Assembly (NCBI GenBank): GCA_037143175.1
Contig: JBAWZF010000008.1
Span: 18,859-82,858 of the forward strand
Source: a bacterium
GTDB taxonomy: Bacteria > Verrucomicrobiota > Kiritimatiellia > CAIKKV01 > CAITUY01
Reading direction: 5' to 3'
DNA length: 64,000 nt
The position numbers and the translations under genes were made by a program. Positions 18,315 through 28,819 of this stretch are shown piece after piece (the stretch's first letter is position 1; every line of letters starts with the position of its first letter). The notes below the pieces were generated by a model. The model worked only from the letters and a program-made list of their open reading frames with translations. It was not told the origin of the DNA and did no database searches.

Positions 18315-19049
18315 TTATCCCTGTCCGTTCGCCGGAGGATAGAAGGTCTCTGCGCAATGCGGGCAAAGGGCATGGGTAAATTCTACGGCGGAATGATCCT
18401 TGAAGAAGGCTTCCAGTTGTTGCCAATAGCCCTGATCATTCCGGATCTTCTTGCAATGGCAGCAGATCGGGATCAGGTTGCCCAGCGTGTTGATGGTTGC
18501 GACCGCAGTCTGAAGTTTCCGGTTCGCCTCTTCGAGTTCAATGTTTTTCCGCACCGCCGTTTCAAACGACGAGAGTAGCAGATCCAGAATCTGAATCCGA
18601 TCGGAATTCAAGAGATAGCGATGGCCTCCGAACGCGATTTCAATGGCCATGTCCGAGGTCAGTCCATGGCGTAGTTTCTGGTTGGCTAAAATATAATCAA
18701 TGCGGGAGACAAGGTGGGCGGCCTCGTAGGGTTTGGTGATGAAGTTGTCGGCCCCGCACTTGAGCCCCTTCAGAATATCTTCAGGATAGGAGAGGGTGGT
18801 CAGGAGAATGACGGGGATACGACGAAGGACCACGTCGCTCTTGATGCGAGTGCAGAGCTCATAGCCATCCATTACCGGCATCATAATGTCGGTGATGACA
18901 ATATCGGGAGACAGAAGGCGGGTTTTTTCAAATCCTTCAGCGCCATCTTTCGCCATGGTCACATCAAATCCGTTATCCTCGAGGATGTGTTGAAGCTTCA
19001 ACGCCTGTGTTGAGCTATCTTCCACAAGAAGTATTTTTGGATTAGCCAT
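18315..19049 (-). CDS. Response regulator with C-terminal four-cysteine domain
   Basis: 244 residues. The receiver domain (about 1-122) has the acidic pocket ED, phosphoacceptor Asp in DIVITDIMMP, and the conserved Thr/Lys (LLTT, TKPY). A helical linker (about 125-190) leads to a small module with CCHCKKIRNDQGYWQQLE and CPHC, probably a metal-binding fold found at the ends of many response regulators. No DNA-binding or enzymatic output is visible. It is the last gene of the chemosensory operon and closely resembles the receiver of the GGDEF protein before it, so it may compete for CheA phosphate or act in signal termination. AAAGGA precedes the ATG. Confidence 0.88.
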   Translation of the reverse strand: MANPKILLVEDSSTQALKLQHILEDNGFDVTMAKDGAEGFEKTRLLSPDIVITDIMMPVMDGYELCTRIKSDVVLRRIPVILLTTLSYPEDILKGLKCGADNFITKPYEAAHLVSRIDYILANQKLRHGLTSDMAIEIAFGGHRYLLNSDRIQILDLLLSSFETAVRKNIELEEANRKLQTAVATINTLGNLIPICCHCKKIRNDQGYWQQLEAFFKDHSAVEFTHALCPHCAETFYPPANGQG

Positions 19050-19064
19050 ATGGTCCTTTAGAAA

Positions 19065-20153
19065 TTACCGCGCGACGGCTCTGGCCGACTTATGCCTAGT
19101 TTTCATTTTATACATTTCAACGTCCGCCCGGCGAATCAATTCATCCATCGAGCAAGGGGCTTCTGGATTGTATTCAGCAATGCCAATGCTGAAGGCAATC
19201 TCGTAAGGACGTTCCTGTTTGATGTTTTGTGCCCGGGCCGCCTCTTCCAGCCGTACGACCAACCGTTGGGCGTCATCAGCTGAACCATTGGGAATGAGCA
19301 CTACAAATTCATCGCCACCCAGCCGTGCTGTCACATCAGATTCCCTGGCGACGTGACGCATGATGGCCGCCACATCAACGATCAACTGATCTCCCTGAGG
19401 GTGACCGAGGGTATCATTAACAATTTTCAGGCCATCCACGTCCACAAATAGCATCCACATGTACTGCCCCTCCCGGTTGGCGATACGCAGGAGTTGCGAT
19501 GCGATGGTCATGAATCCACGCCGATTATAGAGCGTGGTCAGGGCGTCGGACAGGGATAGTGCTCGCAATTCATTGGCCTGTTCCTGGAGCCGGCCTTCTG
19601 CCTCCAGCAGTCGATTGTTCATCTCGGTCAGTTCAATGTTCTTCTGGATGGCATTTTCAAAGGTGGATAGCAAAAGATCCAGCATCTGGCTGCGTTGCGC
19701 GGTAAACATATGTTTCTGGCCGGCGAAAAAGACCTCAATGCCCGGGGCGTTGCTTTCTTCGTGATGAAGAATCCGGTTGGTCAGAATATAGCGAATTCGC
19801 TCCAGTAAAAATTCCTTATTGTAAGGTTTTACCACAAAGCTATCAGCCCCGCACTTCAGACCATTGATCACATCCATGGGATCGGACAAGGTCGTCAATA
19901 AAATCACTGGAATATGGTGTAGTGCCGGGTTGGTTTTGAGGGATTGGCATAATGCATAGCCATCCATCTCAGGCATGACAATGTCTGTGATCAGCATGGC
20001 GGGCGGGTGTTGATGGACTGCCGTAAGGGCTTCTTTTCCGTTCCGGGCAACCACTACGCGATACCCTGCCTCCTCGAGCAGGAACTGTAGGTTAAGCGCC
20101 TGTGTGGCGCTATCCTCGGCTATCAAAATATCGATTTTGTATGCACCGTCCAT
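19065..20153 (-). CDS. REC-GGDEF diguanylate cyclase (WspR-like)
   Basis: 362 residues. An N-terminal receiver (Asp in MLITDIVMPEMDG) is followed by a coiled-coil linker (about 165-200) and a GGDEF domain (about 200-362). The active-site GGDEF is intact (ARLGGDEFVVLIP). An RxxD inhibitory site (RESD) lies five residues before it, so product inhibition is expected. This is the WspR layout: CheA-type phosphorylation would drive dimerisation and c-di-GMP synthesis. The ATG at 20153 follows AGAGAGG; an upstream TTG is less likely. It is in one operon with CheB and CheA homologues. Confidence 0.93.
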   Translation of the reverse strand: MDGAYKIDILIAEDSATQALNLQFLLEEAGYRVVVARNGKEALTAVHQHPPAMLITDIVMPEMDGYALCQSLKTNPALHHIPVILLTTLSDPMDVINGLKCGADSFVVKPYNKEFLLERIRYILTNRILHHEESNAPGIEVFFAGQKHMFTAQRSQMLDLLLSTFENAIQKNIELTEMNNRLLEAEGRLQEQANELRALSLSDALTTLYNRRGFMTIASQLLRIANREGQYMWMLFVDVDGLKIVNDTLGHPQGDQLIVDVAAIMRHVARESDVTARLGGDEFVVLIPNGSADDAQRLVVRLEEAARAQNIKQERPYEIAFSIGIAEYNPEAPCSMDELIRRADVEMYKMKTRHKSARAVAR

Positions 20154-20165
20154 AGACAACCTCTC

Positions 20166-21239
20166 TTACTGTCCGTTTACCAGTGACACCAGCAGTCGTG
20201 CAATTTCCAGTGGGGGTTTAATATAACAAGCCCCGCCTACTGCAATCGCCTCTCCAGGCATCCCGTGCACCACGGAACTTTCCTTGTCCTGGGCAAAAGT
20301 GATTCCGCCGGCTTTTCGAAGGGCGAGCAGATCATCTGCGCCATCACGCCCCATTCCTGTTAACAGAACGCCAGCCGCCCGCGTGCCGAATTCCTTTGCG
20401 ACTGAGCGAAAGAGAAAAGATACCGCTGGTTTCAAACTATTTTCGCGGGGTGCATCGCTTAGAAAGATGGTGCCATCCCGGTGAACGCCCATGTGGACTC
20501 CATCCGGCGCGAGATAAGCGCGGCCCGGCACAATCATGTCGCCGTTTTTGGGAATTCCGACAGGGAAAAGGGTTGTCTTTTCAAGCCAATCGGCCATACC
20601 GGCAAGAAAGCCGGGTGCGATGTGCTGGACGATGACCACGGGGACGGGAAACTGTGGCGTCAGGGCCGCCAGTATGGCCTGCAACACGGGAGGGCCGCCT
20701 GTTGAGGCCCCAATCGCGACGAGATGAATAGTTGCCTTCCCGGGCTGAATAGTGAGGGGTGCCGGAGGCGGGGAAGGCTGACGGATTGCGGAGGCTATAC
20801 TTGACCAGCGGCGAACCAGCGGCATTCCGGCCATGAGTTTCACGGTCCGTATAAGATCCGTCGCTAACATCGGAGTCTCGGGATTCTTGAGTCCCGCCGG
20901 CTTTTCCATGGCGGCAACCGCCCCGGCGGCCATAGCCTGAAACGTTTTTTCCACTTCGTCCTTTTCCCAGCTCGAACTGACAATGATGACCGGGACAGGG
21001 GACGTTGACATGATCTCGCGGGTGGCCTCAAGGCCGTTCATCTCCGGCATGTGAATATCCATCAGGACCACATCAGGTTTCTGGCGTGACATCCAGGTCA
21101 GGGCTTCTTTCCCGTTGCAGGCCGTTCCTGCCACCCGGATGCCGGGATCCGATTCCAGGATGTGCGTGAGAAATTCCCGGGCGACAGCGGAATCATCGAC
21201 GATCAAGGCGGAAATTATTTTGGATTGTTGGGGAGCCAT
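20166..21239 (-). CDS. cheB: Chemotaxis protein-glutamate methylesterase CheB
   Basis: 357 residues. A receiver domain (about 8-125, phosphoacceptor in VLMDIHMPEMNG) is joined by a linker to a CheB methylesterase domain (about 165-355). The catalytic Ser is in GASTGGPPV, the His in VQHIAPGF and the Asp in LTGMGRDGADD. It removes methyl groups from, or deamidates, the two MCPs of this operon, giving adaptation opposite to CheR. It starts immediately after the cheA stop. In the Wsp scheme it corresponds to WspF. Confidence 0.95.
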   Translation of the reverse strand: MAPQQSKIISALIVDDSAVAREFLTHILESDPGIRVAGTACNGKEALTWMSRQKPDVVLMDIHMPEMNGLEATREIMSTSPVPVIIVSSSWEKDEVEKTFQAMAAGAVAAMEKPAGLKNPETPMLATDLIRTVKLMAGMPLVRRWSSIASAIRQPSPPPAPLTIQPGKATIHLVAIGASTGGPPVLQAILAALTPQFPVPVVIVQHIAPGFLAGMADWLEKTTLFPVGIPKNGDMIVPGRAYLAPDGVHMGVHRDGTIFLSDAPRENSLKPAVSFLFRSVAKEFGTRAAGVLLTGMGRDGADDLLALRKAGGITFAQDKESSVVHGMPGEAIAVGGACYIKPPLEIARLLVSLVNGQ

Positions 21240-21241
21240 GA

Positions 21242-23578
21242 TCAGATTAATCGTTTTACGGTTTCGAGCAGATTCCCCTGGTCAAAGCTGGTTTTAATGA
21301 TGTAGGCGGAGGCCCCTGCCTCGATGCCGCGCTCCCGGTCTTCGCGTGAACCCAGAGAGGTCACCAGGATGACAGGGAGTTCAGCCAGGGCCTTATCCTG
21401 CCGGATTCGCGAAGTTAATTCATAACCATCCATCCTGGGCATCTGGACATCAGAGACCACGAGATTGAAAGGGGCCGTTTTCAAGGTTGTCAGACCATCC
21501 TGCCCATCCACGGCCGTGGCCACGTGATAGCCTGCAGATTCAAGGATATTCTTGATGAGCATGCGGGAGGTGATGGAATCCTCCACAACGAGGATGGATT
21601 TGGTAGGTCGTATGTCGACTCCCGCAGCCGGTTTTGCCGCTGCTGTGGCGGGGATACCGCCTGAGAGGTTGATGGCGGAAGCCAGTAGGTCGCGGACGTT
21701 CAAGATGGGAACCACGCGGCCAGTGCCCAGAACCGTTGCCGCTGCAATATTGCGAATACGGGTTAATTGGCGGCCTAGACTTTTTACCAGGACTTCCCGT
21801 TCGAACAGTACGCGATCAATGGTAAAGGCGATCCGGCGATTCCCTGACGCCACCACCACAACGGGAAGTGCGGCCTTGGGGTCCTTGGGTAAGGCGGCGG
21901 CAGGGAGCTGAAGGGCTCGATCCAATCGGGCCAGCGAAACGGCCCGGCCATCCAACACGATGCTCTCCCGGTTTTCAATCGTGGCAACGTCTCCGACTTT
22001 CATGCGGAGTACCCGCTCGACGTTGATCGTGGGGATGACAAATAGTTGTCCGCCAGCCTCAACAAAGGTGCCGCGGAATGTAGCCAGACTCAGGGGAAGT
22101 ACCAGGCGGAATGTTGAGCCCTTGCCTTCAATGGTACTGACGGATACGGATCCGCCTAATTCTTCGACACGCTCTAATACGATGGCCAGGCCCAAACCCC
22201 GCCCGGAGAGATCGGTTATAATGGGGCTGGTGGATACGCCAGACCTGAAAATGAGTCGTGCCAGATCGTCCTGTCCCAGACGCGTGGCATCGTCCTGACT
22301 CAGGGTGCCCGCTTTGATGGCGGCCAGTTTGACCTTGAGGAAGTCAATGCCCCGGCCGTCATCAGTGATGATAATCTCGACTTTACTGCTTTCAACCTGG
22401 GCGATTGAAAGATGAAGAGTACCCTTCCTGGTTTTGCCCAGTCGCTCCCGTTCGGCGGGGCGCTCCATGCCGTGGTCAATGCTGTTCCGGACAAGATGGA
22501 TAAGCGGATCTTTCAGTTGTTCGAGGATGCGCTTGTCAATTTCGACGTCGCCTCCTTCCACTTTAAGTTCGGCCTCCTTGCCTTGTTCGCGACACACGTC
22601 ACGGATCATTCGGGGAAAGGGTTCCATTAAGGAGGAAAAAGGTAGCATCAGCACCTTCTTGGCGTCCTCCAGAAGATTGTCCACCATACGATTGAGGAGC
22701 CGCTGATCCTCCTTGCTGGCCTTGGTGAGGGTGGACATCTTTTCATCTAACGATTCGATCTGGGCATGGTCCTGCGTGAGGCAATCCATGATTCGCTTAA
22801 GACTAGGTAGGAGTCGGGTATCACGCTGAGTTCGCGATTTCAGAGAATCGGCCAGAACTTGAAGAGAGGGTTGTTCCGCGGCAAGAATTCGTGAGTTTTT
22901 CTTAATTCCGGCAACTTGGGTGCGAAGCGCCATCAATTCCTCGGAGCGCTGGGTTGTGGCAAGTTTGGCGGAGAGTAGTTCTTCAACCTGAAGCAAAAGT
23001 GAATCCAGCCGGGTCGCGGGAATGCGAACCGTGCCCTCGCTCAGGGGTTGGGGCTGGGAGCGCTGGGTGGTGGTGGCTCCTGCATCAGAGGGTAAGGCCG
23101 GTTTTGCAACGGGAGTGGGGGGGGGAGGACTACTAGGTGCCTCCGGGAGCACACTAGCTGTAGGGCTGGGAGTACTTGATGAAGGCACTACCGCCGTCAT
23201 GCGGCCTAATTCATCAATCAACTCGCCGGTGCCTGATTGTTCGGGTGAGGCGGCCAGCAAATCCTCGATTTTATCCATACTCCGGATCAGGGGGTCAAGG
23301 GCAGCAGGAGTGAGTGAAATAATTCCCTTTTTGGCGCCCGCCAAAACATTTTCCATGGCCTGACAAACCGCCTCAACGGAGCGCAGGTCAATGGCCCGGG
23401 CCGCACCCTTCAGGCTGTGGGTGGCTCGAAAGACCGTCTCAATGCGGGCGATTCGCTCGGGACCTTCTGGTAGGGACTGTAATGCCTGAAGGTCAGCGGA
23501 AATCGCCAGAATATGTTCGTTTGCCTCGACTCGAAACGTCGCCAGCAACCGTTGCATGAATTCTTCGTCACGGGTCAT
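21242..23578 (-). CDS. cheA: Hybrid chemosensory histidine kinase CheA-REC (WspE-like)
   Basis: 778 residues: an Hpt domain with the phosphorylated His in ATHSLKGAARA (about residue 52), a Pro-rich linker (about 130-180), a dimerisation helix pair, a HATPase domain (N box LVRNSIDHGME, G1 DDGRGIDF, G2 GRGLGLAIV), a CheW-like coupling domain (about 500-630) and a C-terminal receiver (Asp in VVSDVQMPRMDG). No P2 domain is recognisable. The fused receiver is typical of Wsp/ACF-type CheA and may act as a phosphate sink. It would phosphorylate the REC-GGDEF protein and CheB. Confidence 0.95.
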   Translation of the reverse strand: MTRDEEFMQRLLATFRVEANEHILAISADLQALQSLPEGPERIARIETVFRATHSLKGAARAIDLRSVEAVCQAMENVLAGAKKGIISLTPAALDPLIRSMDKIEDLLAASPEQSGTGELIDELGRMTAVVPSSSTPSPTASVLPEAPSSPPPPTPVAKPALPSDAGATTTQRSQPQPLSEGTVRIPATRLDSLLLQVEELLSAKLATTQRSEELMALRTQVAGIKKNSRILAAEQPSLQVLADSLKSRTQRDTRLLPSLKRIMDCLTQDHAQIESLDEKMSTLTKASKEDQRLLNRMVDNLLEDAKKVLMLPFSSLMEPFPRMIRDVCREQGKEAELKVEGGDVEIDKRILEQLKDPLIHLVRNSIDHGMERPAERERLGKTRKGTLHLSIAQVESSKVEIIITDDGRGIDFLKVKLAAIKAGTLSQDDATRLGQDDLARLIFRSGVSTSPIITDLSGRGLGLAIVLERVEELGGSVSVSTIEGKGSTFRLVLPLSLATFRGTFVEAGGQLFVIPTINVERVLRMKVGDVATIENRESIVLDGRAVSLARLDRALQLPAAALPKDPKAALPVVVVASGNRRIAFTIDRVLFEREVLVKSLGRQLTRIRNIAAATVLGTGRVVPILNVRDLLASAINLSGGIPATAAAKPAAGVDIRPTKSILVVEDSITSRMLIKNILESAGYHVATAVDGQDGLTTLKTAPFNLVVSDVQMPRMDGYELTSRIRQDKALAELPVILVTSLGSREDRERGIEAGASAYIIKTSFDQGNLLETVKRLI

Positions 23579-23587
23579 GAGTCACCC

Positions 23588-25195
23588 TTATACCTGATAT
23601 TTTCCCACAAGTTCTTTAAGCCGACGTCCCAGAGAGTCAAGATTCCGGGCCGCCAGTTCCATTTGGCGCGTTCCTTCCACGTTCTGCTCACTGGCCTGTT
23701 TGATATTTTCCATTGCGATGGTGACCTGATCCACCCCGGCAAACTGCTGCTGGGTGGAAACCGCGATTTGGGCGGATGCCTCGGCGGCCGACTGGATGTT
23801 CCGGGCAAGGGTCTGGATCGCCTCGCCGGTTCGTGCGGACTGAGTGGCGCCGCCGTTGACGGCATTGCCAGCCTGTTCGGTGGCCATCACGGCGGTACTG
23901 GTGGCGCGCTGGATGTCATTCAGAATGGTGCGAACCTGGGAGGTCGCCTGCTTTGATTGTTCGGCAAGATTTTTAACTTCCTGAGCCACCACGGAAAAGC
24001 CCTTGCCGTGTTCGCCGGCTTTGGCCGCTTCGATCGCTGCGTTGACTGCCAGCAGGTTCGATTGCTCGGCGATGTCGTCCACCGAAGCGATGATCATGCC
24101 TATGGCCTGACTTTGCTCGCTCAACTTCACCATGCTTGCGGCGACAGAATCCACCTGTTCGCGGATGCGGGACATGCTTTCCCCGGTAGCCTGGACGGCA
24201 TCTTCACCGGCTTGGGCGATGCGTGCTGTTTCGCGGGCGCCCTCGGCGACTGAGCGTGATTTTTCGCGTGCCAGTTCGGCGGTCTTTTTGACTTCCTCCA
24301 CAGTCGCGGTGGTCTCGCTGACGGAGGAGGCGGTCTCCGTGGCAGAGGCGGCAAGTTGAGATACGGTGGTCGATATTTCGCTGGCGGAAGAGGCAAGCAC
24401 GCCGACGCCGTCAAGAATCTCGCGGATCTGGACTCGCAGATTTCCGATCATCTGATTGAAGCTTCGGGTCAGCACGCCCAGTTCATCGTGGCGCCCGGTA
24501 TCTTTGGCGTCAAGGGTGAGGTTCCCTGCCCCTGCGGCATTGGCCACCTCAACCAGGATTTTCACCGGTCGCGTGATGTTGAGGGTGATGGCGATACCAA
24601 GTATCGAGAGGATTATCAGAGCGGCAATGGAGCCGTTGCGAATCACGCTCATGGTGAGATGGTCGTCCTTTTTAGCTTCTGTTTCCAGATTGTTCAGCAT
24701 GTCCCTTTCGATAGAGATGGCCGCATCAATGACGGTTCTTAGATCATCCGAAGCTTTCTCCCCTTTGCCGGATTTTAAAAGCGTCGCGACGGCGTCAACG
24801 CTTCCCGTGGATTTAAGTGCCAATTCCTCTTTCATGAGGGTGCACTTGTTTGAGACGGCCGCTTGGATTTGGGCGATGGCGCTGATCGCATTGGTATCTT
24901 TGGCGGCGTTACGCACGTGGCTGATATCCGCTTCAATGGTCGTCAGCATATTGCTGAAATGGTCGAGGTGGCTTTCGTCTCCGGAGAGGAGATAGCCCCG
25001 CAAGCCAGCTTCGGCATTTACCATGCGAAGAATGACGTGATCCATTTCGTCGATAATTAAATAAGTGCTGGCCACCTGCTCCGCATTATCAATGCCGTGA
25101 TGCACGTTTTGATACGACGTCACGCCGACAATGAGGAGGAGAATCAGTGCACACCCATACCCCATCCCTATTTTAGAGCCAATGGATATTTTCAT
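23588..25195 (-). CDS. Methyl-accepting chemotaxis protein with HAMP domain
   Basis: 535 residues. Two transmembrane segments (about 8-28 and 187-207) flank a ~155-residue periplasmic CHASE3-like four-helix domain ([17 protein letters not shown] motif). A HAMP domain follows TM2 ([20 protein letters not shown] to LTRSFNQMI). The cytoplasmic signalling hairpin has the highly conserved tip [20 protein letters not shown], with methylation-type helices rich in Ala/Gln/Glu. It is a close paralogue of the next-upstream MCP. The ligand or stimulus is unknown; CHASE3-like sensors and Wsp context suggest surface or envelope stress. No C-terminal CheR-binding pentapeptide was recognised. Confidence 0.93.
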   Translation of the reverse strand: MKISIGSKIGMGYGCALILLLIVGVTSYQNVHHGIDNAEQVASTYLIIDEMDHVILRMVNAEAGLRGYLLSGDESHLDHFSNMLTTIEADISHVRNAAKDTNAISAIAQIQAAVSNKCTLMKEELALKSTGSVDAVATLLKSGKGEKASDDLRTVIDAAISIERDMLNNLETEAKKDDHLTMSVIRNGSIAALIILSILGIAITLNITRPVKILVEVANAAGAGNLTLDAKDTGRHDELGVLTRSFNQMIGNLRVQIREILDGVGVLASSASEISTTVSQLAASATETASSVSETTATVEEVKKTAELAREKSRSVAEGARETARIAQAGEDAVQATGESMSRIREQVDSVAASMVKLSEQSQAIGMIIASVDDIAEQSNLLAVNAAIEAAKAGEHGKGFSVVAQEVKNLAEQSKQATSQVRTILNDIQRATSTAVMATEQAGNAVNGGATQSARTGEAIQTLARNIQSAAEASAQIAVSTQQQFAGVDQVTIAMENIKQASEQNVEGTRQMELAARNLDSLGRRLKELVGKYQV

Positions 25196-25230
25196 ACTCT
25201 TTTTGCCTTTTTGTTAATTCATTTTAATGA

Positions 25231-26700
25231 TCAAGAAAGATGCCGAGTCACCAGGTCGCGCAACTCTTTGCCCATGTCGCTCAGGTTTTTTGCCGTTTCG
25301 TCCAGTTGCCGTGTACCCTCTACGTTTTGTTCACTCGCCTGCTTGATGCTCTCCATGGCAACTGTCACCTGATCCACGCCGGCAAACTGTTGCTGGACAG
25401 AGACCGTGATTTGCGAGGAGGCCTCGGCAGCCGAGTTGATGTTCCGGGTCAGACTCAAGATGGCCTCGCCAGCCTTGGTGGCCTGATCGGCGCCGTTGAT
25501 GACGGCGTTGCCAGCCTGTTCGGTGGCCATGACCGCCGTGTTGGTGGCGCGCTGGATATCATTCAGGATGGTGCGCACCTGATTGGTGGCCTGTTTGGAC
25601 TGCTCGGCAAGATTTTTGACTTCCTGAGCCACAACGGCGAAACCCCGCCCATGTTCACCCGCCTTGGCCGCTTCGATCGCTGCGTTGACTGCCAGCAGGT
25701 TGGACTGCTCGGCAATGTCGTCTACTGAGGCGATGATCATGCCGATGGCCTGGCTTTGTTCGCTCAGTTGCGTCATGCTGGCGGCCACCGATTCCACCTG
25801 GCCCCGGATCCGGTTCATGTTGTCGGCGGTGGCCCGCACGGCCTCTTCACCAGCCTGAGAAATGCGGACGGTCTCACGTGCGCCCTCTGCCACCAGCCGT
25901 GATTTTTCCAGGGCGACCTCGGCTGTTTTCTTCACTTCCTCTGCCGTGGTGGTGGTTTCCGTCACAGACGAGGCGGTTTGAGTGGTGGAAGCGGCGAGTT
26001 GTGAGACGGTGGCCGAGATTTCGCTGGCCGCGGCAGAAAGGGTATTGGACACGCCAATCACACCCCGCATGGGCCGGGTAATACTGAGTGTAATGACCAT
26101 GCCGGCAATAATCATCAAAACTACGGCGGCGGCAACGCCATAGCGAATGGTGGCAATGGTCAGGCTGTTGCTGGCGGATTCCTCTTCGGCGTGAACGGAC
26201 AGCCGCCTTTCTCCTTCCTGAGTCAGGCTGGCAATGACACTCCTGAGCTCATCGGCAACCGCTTCGCTTTTTCCGCTTTTCAGGTTGGCAATGGCGTCGT
26301 TCGTTGAGGTGCCGGCCTTGAATGCGACTTCCTCCGTGAGCATGGCGCACCGGTTACTGACCAGATTGCCTATTTTTTGCAGTTCATTGCGAATGACCAC
26401 ATCAGACTCCTGACTGGTGATATCTGTCAGATCCTTGCCGATGTTCATAACAAGATTGCTGTAGTGATCGAGATAACTAGGATCTCCGGTGAGGAGATAG
26501 CCCCGCACTCCCGCCTCGGCCTCGCTGACCCTGAGGGCCACATGTCCGATCTCAATGATGGTCGTATTCTCCTGGTCAGTGGCCAGGGAATTGGCAATGC
26601 CCTTTATCACGTTGCGATAGGCCACTCCGCCCACCGTGGCCAGCAGGATCAGGGCGATCAGGTATCCGGTTCCAATTCTGAGTCCAATAGGCATTCGCAT
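25231..26700 (-). CDS. Methyl-accepting chemotaxis protein lacking a HAMP domain
   Basis: 489 residues and a paralogue of the neighbouring MCP. It has the same TM1, CHASE3-like periplasmic domain ([17 protein letters not shown]), TM2 and signalling domain with the conserved tip. After TM2 the sequence runs [15 protein letters not shown] straight into the coiled-coil ([13 protein letters not shown]). About 46 residues that form HAMP in the paralogue are missing. The join is in frame, so it looks like a genuine variant and not a broken gene. It may signal constitutively or only in mixed arrays with the HAMP-bearing partner. It is co-transcribed with cheW upstream and the other MCP downstream. 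Confidence 0.9.
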   Translation of the reverse strand: MRMPIGLRIGTGYLIALILLATVGGVAYRNVIKGIANSLATDQENTTIIEIGHVALRVSEAEAGVRGYLLTGDPSYLDHYSNLVMNIGKDLTDITSQESDVVIRNELQKIGNLVSNRCAMLTEEVAFKAGTSTNDAIANLKSGKSEAVADELRSVIASLTQEGERRLSVHAEEESASNSLTIATIRYGVAAAVVLMIIAGMVITLSITRPMRGVIGVSNTLSAAASEISATVSQLAASTTQTASSVTETTTTAEEVKKTAEVALEKSRLVAEGARETVRISQAGEEAVRATADNMNRIRGQVESVAASMTQLSEQSQAIGMIIASVDDIAEQSNLLAVNAAIEAAKAGEHGRGFAVVAQEVKNLAEQSKQATNQVRTILNDIQRATNTAVMATEQAGNAVINGADQATKAGEAILSLTRNINSAAEASSQITVSVQQQFAGVDQVTVAMESIKQASEQNVEGTRQLDETAKNLSDMGKELRDLVTRHLS

Positions 26701-26720
26701 AAACTATCTCCTTAACTTAA

Positions 26721-27284
26721 TTAAACTGTTTCATTCACGATAATGGAGGGGCTGGTCAGCAGACGTTCTGCATCCAGAACAATCAACCGCTCGCCGGTGA
26801 CCCCTTTCAAATACTCTTCCCGGATCCCCGTCAGGGTAGGGAGAGTGGGCTGAAGGTCATCGGTGCCGATTTCTCGTGTGCCCATGACTGCATCGGCCAG
26901 AATTCCGAACTCCATTTTTGGGGAGCGCAGAACAATGACGCGACTCCGGTCGCTCAAGCCTTGGTTAGGCAACTCGAAAAAAGCGTGTAAATCCACGATG
27001 GACAAGATTTCACCCCGCAAGTTGGTCAGCCCCAGTACAAACGAGGGGGCACCCGGTAGTGGCGTCAGGGATTTGAGCGGATAAACTTCACGGACATAAC
27101 TGGACTCAACCGCATAATTTTCCTCGGCCAGTTTGAAGGCGACCAGTTTCAGTTCGGTTCGCGCGGCCTTTTCCGGCTGTACTTCGCGGGCCAGCAGGCG
27201 GGCACGTTCACGAAGCAAGCGGCGTTCGTCATCGGGGGAAATGACACGGGCGGAAGAAGGTAATGTAGTAGGTACTGAATTCAT
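26721..27284 (-). CDS. cheW: CheW-type coupling protein (187 aa)
   Basis: CheW-domain adaptor that links MCP tips to CheA. A charged N-terminal extension (about residues 1-42, RLLRERARLLAREV) precedes the CheW domain (LVAFKLAEENYAVESSYVRE to the end). Family hallmarks PLPGAPSFVLGLTNLRGEIL and VDLHAFFEL are present. It sits between cheR and the first MCP and starts three bases before the cheR stop region ends, consistent with one operon. In Wsp terms it would be WspD-like. Confidence 0.92.
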   Translation of the reverse strand: MNSVPTTLPSSARVISPDDERRLLRERARLLAREVQPEKAARTELKLVAFKLAEENYAVESSYVREVYPLKSLTPLPGAPSFVLGLTNLRGEILSIVDLHAFFELPNQGLSDRSRVIVLRSPKMEFGILADAVMGTREIGTDDLQPTLPTLTGIREEYLKGVTGERLIVLDAERLLTSPSIIVNETV

Positions 27285-27286
27285 GA

Positions 27287-28819
27287 CTATGTCTCCCCCA
27301 TCTCATTCAGAATCGAAATAACCAGTTCTTCCAGGCGGCCTGCTGTTAATCCATCCGATTCAGGTAACACATCATTTCGGGTATGCTGTTTAAGCAACCC
27401 GAGGGCATTTTCGAAATGCCGGCGCGCTTCAACTTTGTTTCCTGCACTTCTTCCTGCATTCCCCATAGCAAATTGCGCGATAATGAACTTTTGGTCAAGA
27501 AACAATGTTCGCCGTAAGGCTTCCCGTGTTTCGCTCAATTCCCCGCACTCTTGGAGAATCGTGGCCTGAAGGTAATGGTAACGTGGATTCACCTTATCCT
27601 GGGCGATGGCTTGATTACACCAGTCTAAAGAGTCCTTCAAACGTCCCAAATTAGCGAAAAGACGTGCCAGAAGCCCCATACTTTGAGCGGTATGCTCGGT
27701 GGTATAGTGTTTTCCTTTTGATTGCGCCAAGTCGTTTATTAGCAGGGAAATAGCCTCTTCGTAATGTCCCTTATGGTATAGGGAGAGCGCCTGTTTGCAG
27801 GCTTGTTCGGCCTGACTGGTCTGGGGTGGCGTTGGGGTCGGACTATGGGTGTGATGGGGGAACGGTGGCGCGTAGGACAGACGAGGCGCATCTTCAAGCC
27901 GAATTGGGGCCGGGCGGTATTCAGGGAGAGGAGGCTTGATTTTGTGAGCACGTTTCCGATAGCAAGTGATGTGGCCCTCCTCGGCCTGCCCGAATTCGGT
28001 CTCATGATAGATGAAGGTGTCGGTAGGGCCCACGAACAACCACCCTGTTTCCAGCAGTGAGCGGTAAAATCCGGATGCCACGCGCTTGGAGTGGGGGGCG
28101 TCAAAATAGATTAAAACGTTACGGCAGAAGATGATATCCATGGCGCTGGTATTGTTGACAAGTGAAGGGTAGGGGTCTTCGGCCAGATTCAGATGCTCAA
28201 AGACAACCATATCACGGATGGCGGAATTAAGTTTCCAGTGTCCGTCATGGCGTTTGCGGAAATACCCCTCTTTGAGCCACGCTGGAGCGTTACGGAATGA
28301 CCATTCGGAATAAGATGCGTTCTCTGCTTGTCTGAGGAAGTGGCCATTGATGTCGGTGGCCAGAATGGTGATTTTCCAGTTGGCGATGTCAGGGATGGCG
28401 CGTTTGAGGGAAATAGCCACAGAGTAGGGCTCCTCCCCGGTACTGCAGCCTGCACACCAGACCCGGAGACGCTTTTCATCATTTTCCTTAAGGCGGATCA
28501 GCTCGGGTAGAACACGCTGTTCCAGGAACGTGAACTGTTCAGGGTTCCGGAAGAAATACGTTTCGCCAATGGTCAGGAATCCCGCTAATTCCTCAATCTG
28601 CAGTTTGGAGAGAGGGGTACTCAATAGCCAGGAGACGTAGTCAGCCACATGGCGGCGCCCGCTTTCTTTGGCAGCGGCATGAAGCCCCCGCTCAAGGTCG
28701 GAGCGACGCTCGATGGGGAAATGTAATCCCATGCGGTCGTTTACGAATGCGGTGATCTGATGGTAGAGGGTGTCAGGCAGGGATGGCGCTGGGCCCGGCT
28801 GATGTGAGGGTGGTGTCAA
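27287..28819 (-). CDS. cheR: CheR methyltransferase with C-terminal TPR repeats (WspC-like)
   Basis: 510 residues. CheR N-terminal helical domain (about 15-70), then a SAM-dependent methyltransferase (CAGCSTGEEPYSVAI, FCRNVLIYFD), then a Pro-rich linker and TPR repeats (about 330-490). It methylates MCP glutamates; the TPR tail matches WspC. The start is decided by the ribosome-binding site: a TTG at 28817-28819 is preceded by AGGAGG with nine bases between, while no ATG exists in a sensible place before the CheR domain. The gene thus overlaps the end of the upstream cheW by 47 bases. Confidence 0.92.
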   Translation of the reverse strand: MTPPSHQPGPAPSLPDTLYHQITAFVNDRMGLHFPIERRSDLERGLHAAAKESGRRHVADYVSWLLSTPLSKLQIEELAGFLTIGETYFFRNPEQFTFLEQRVLPELIRLKENDEKRLRVWCAGCSTGEEPYSVAISLKRAIPDIANWKITILATDINGHFLRQAENASYSEWSFRNAPAWLKEGYFRKRHDGHWKLNSAIRDMVVFEHLNLAEDPYPSLVNNTSAMDIIFCRNVLIYFDAPHSKRVASGFYRSLLETGWLFVGPTDTFIYHETEFGQAEEGHITCYRKRAHKIKPPLPEYRPAPIRLEDAPRLSYAPPFPHHTHSPTPTPPQTSQAEQACKQALSLYHKGHYEEAISLLINDLAQSKGKHYTTEHTAQSMGLLARLFANLGRLKDSLDWCNQAIAQDKVNPRYHYLQATILQECGELSETREALRRTLFLDQKFIIAQFAMGNAGRSAGNKVEARRHFENALGLLKQHTRNDVLPESDGLTAGRLEELVISILNEMGET

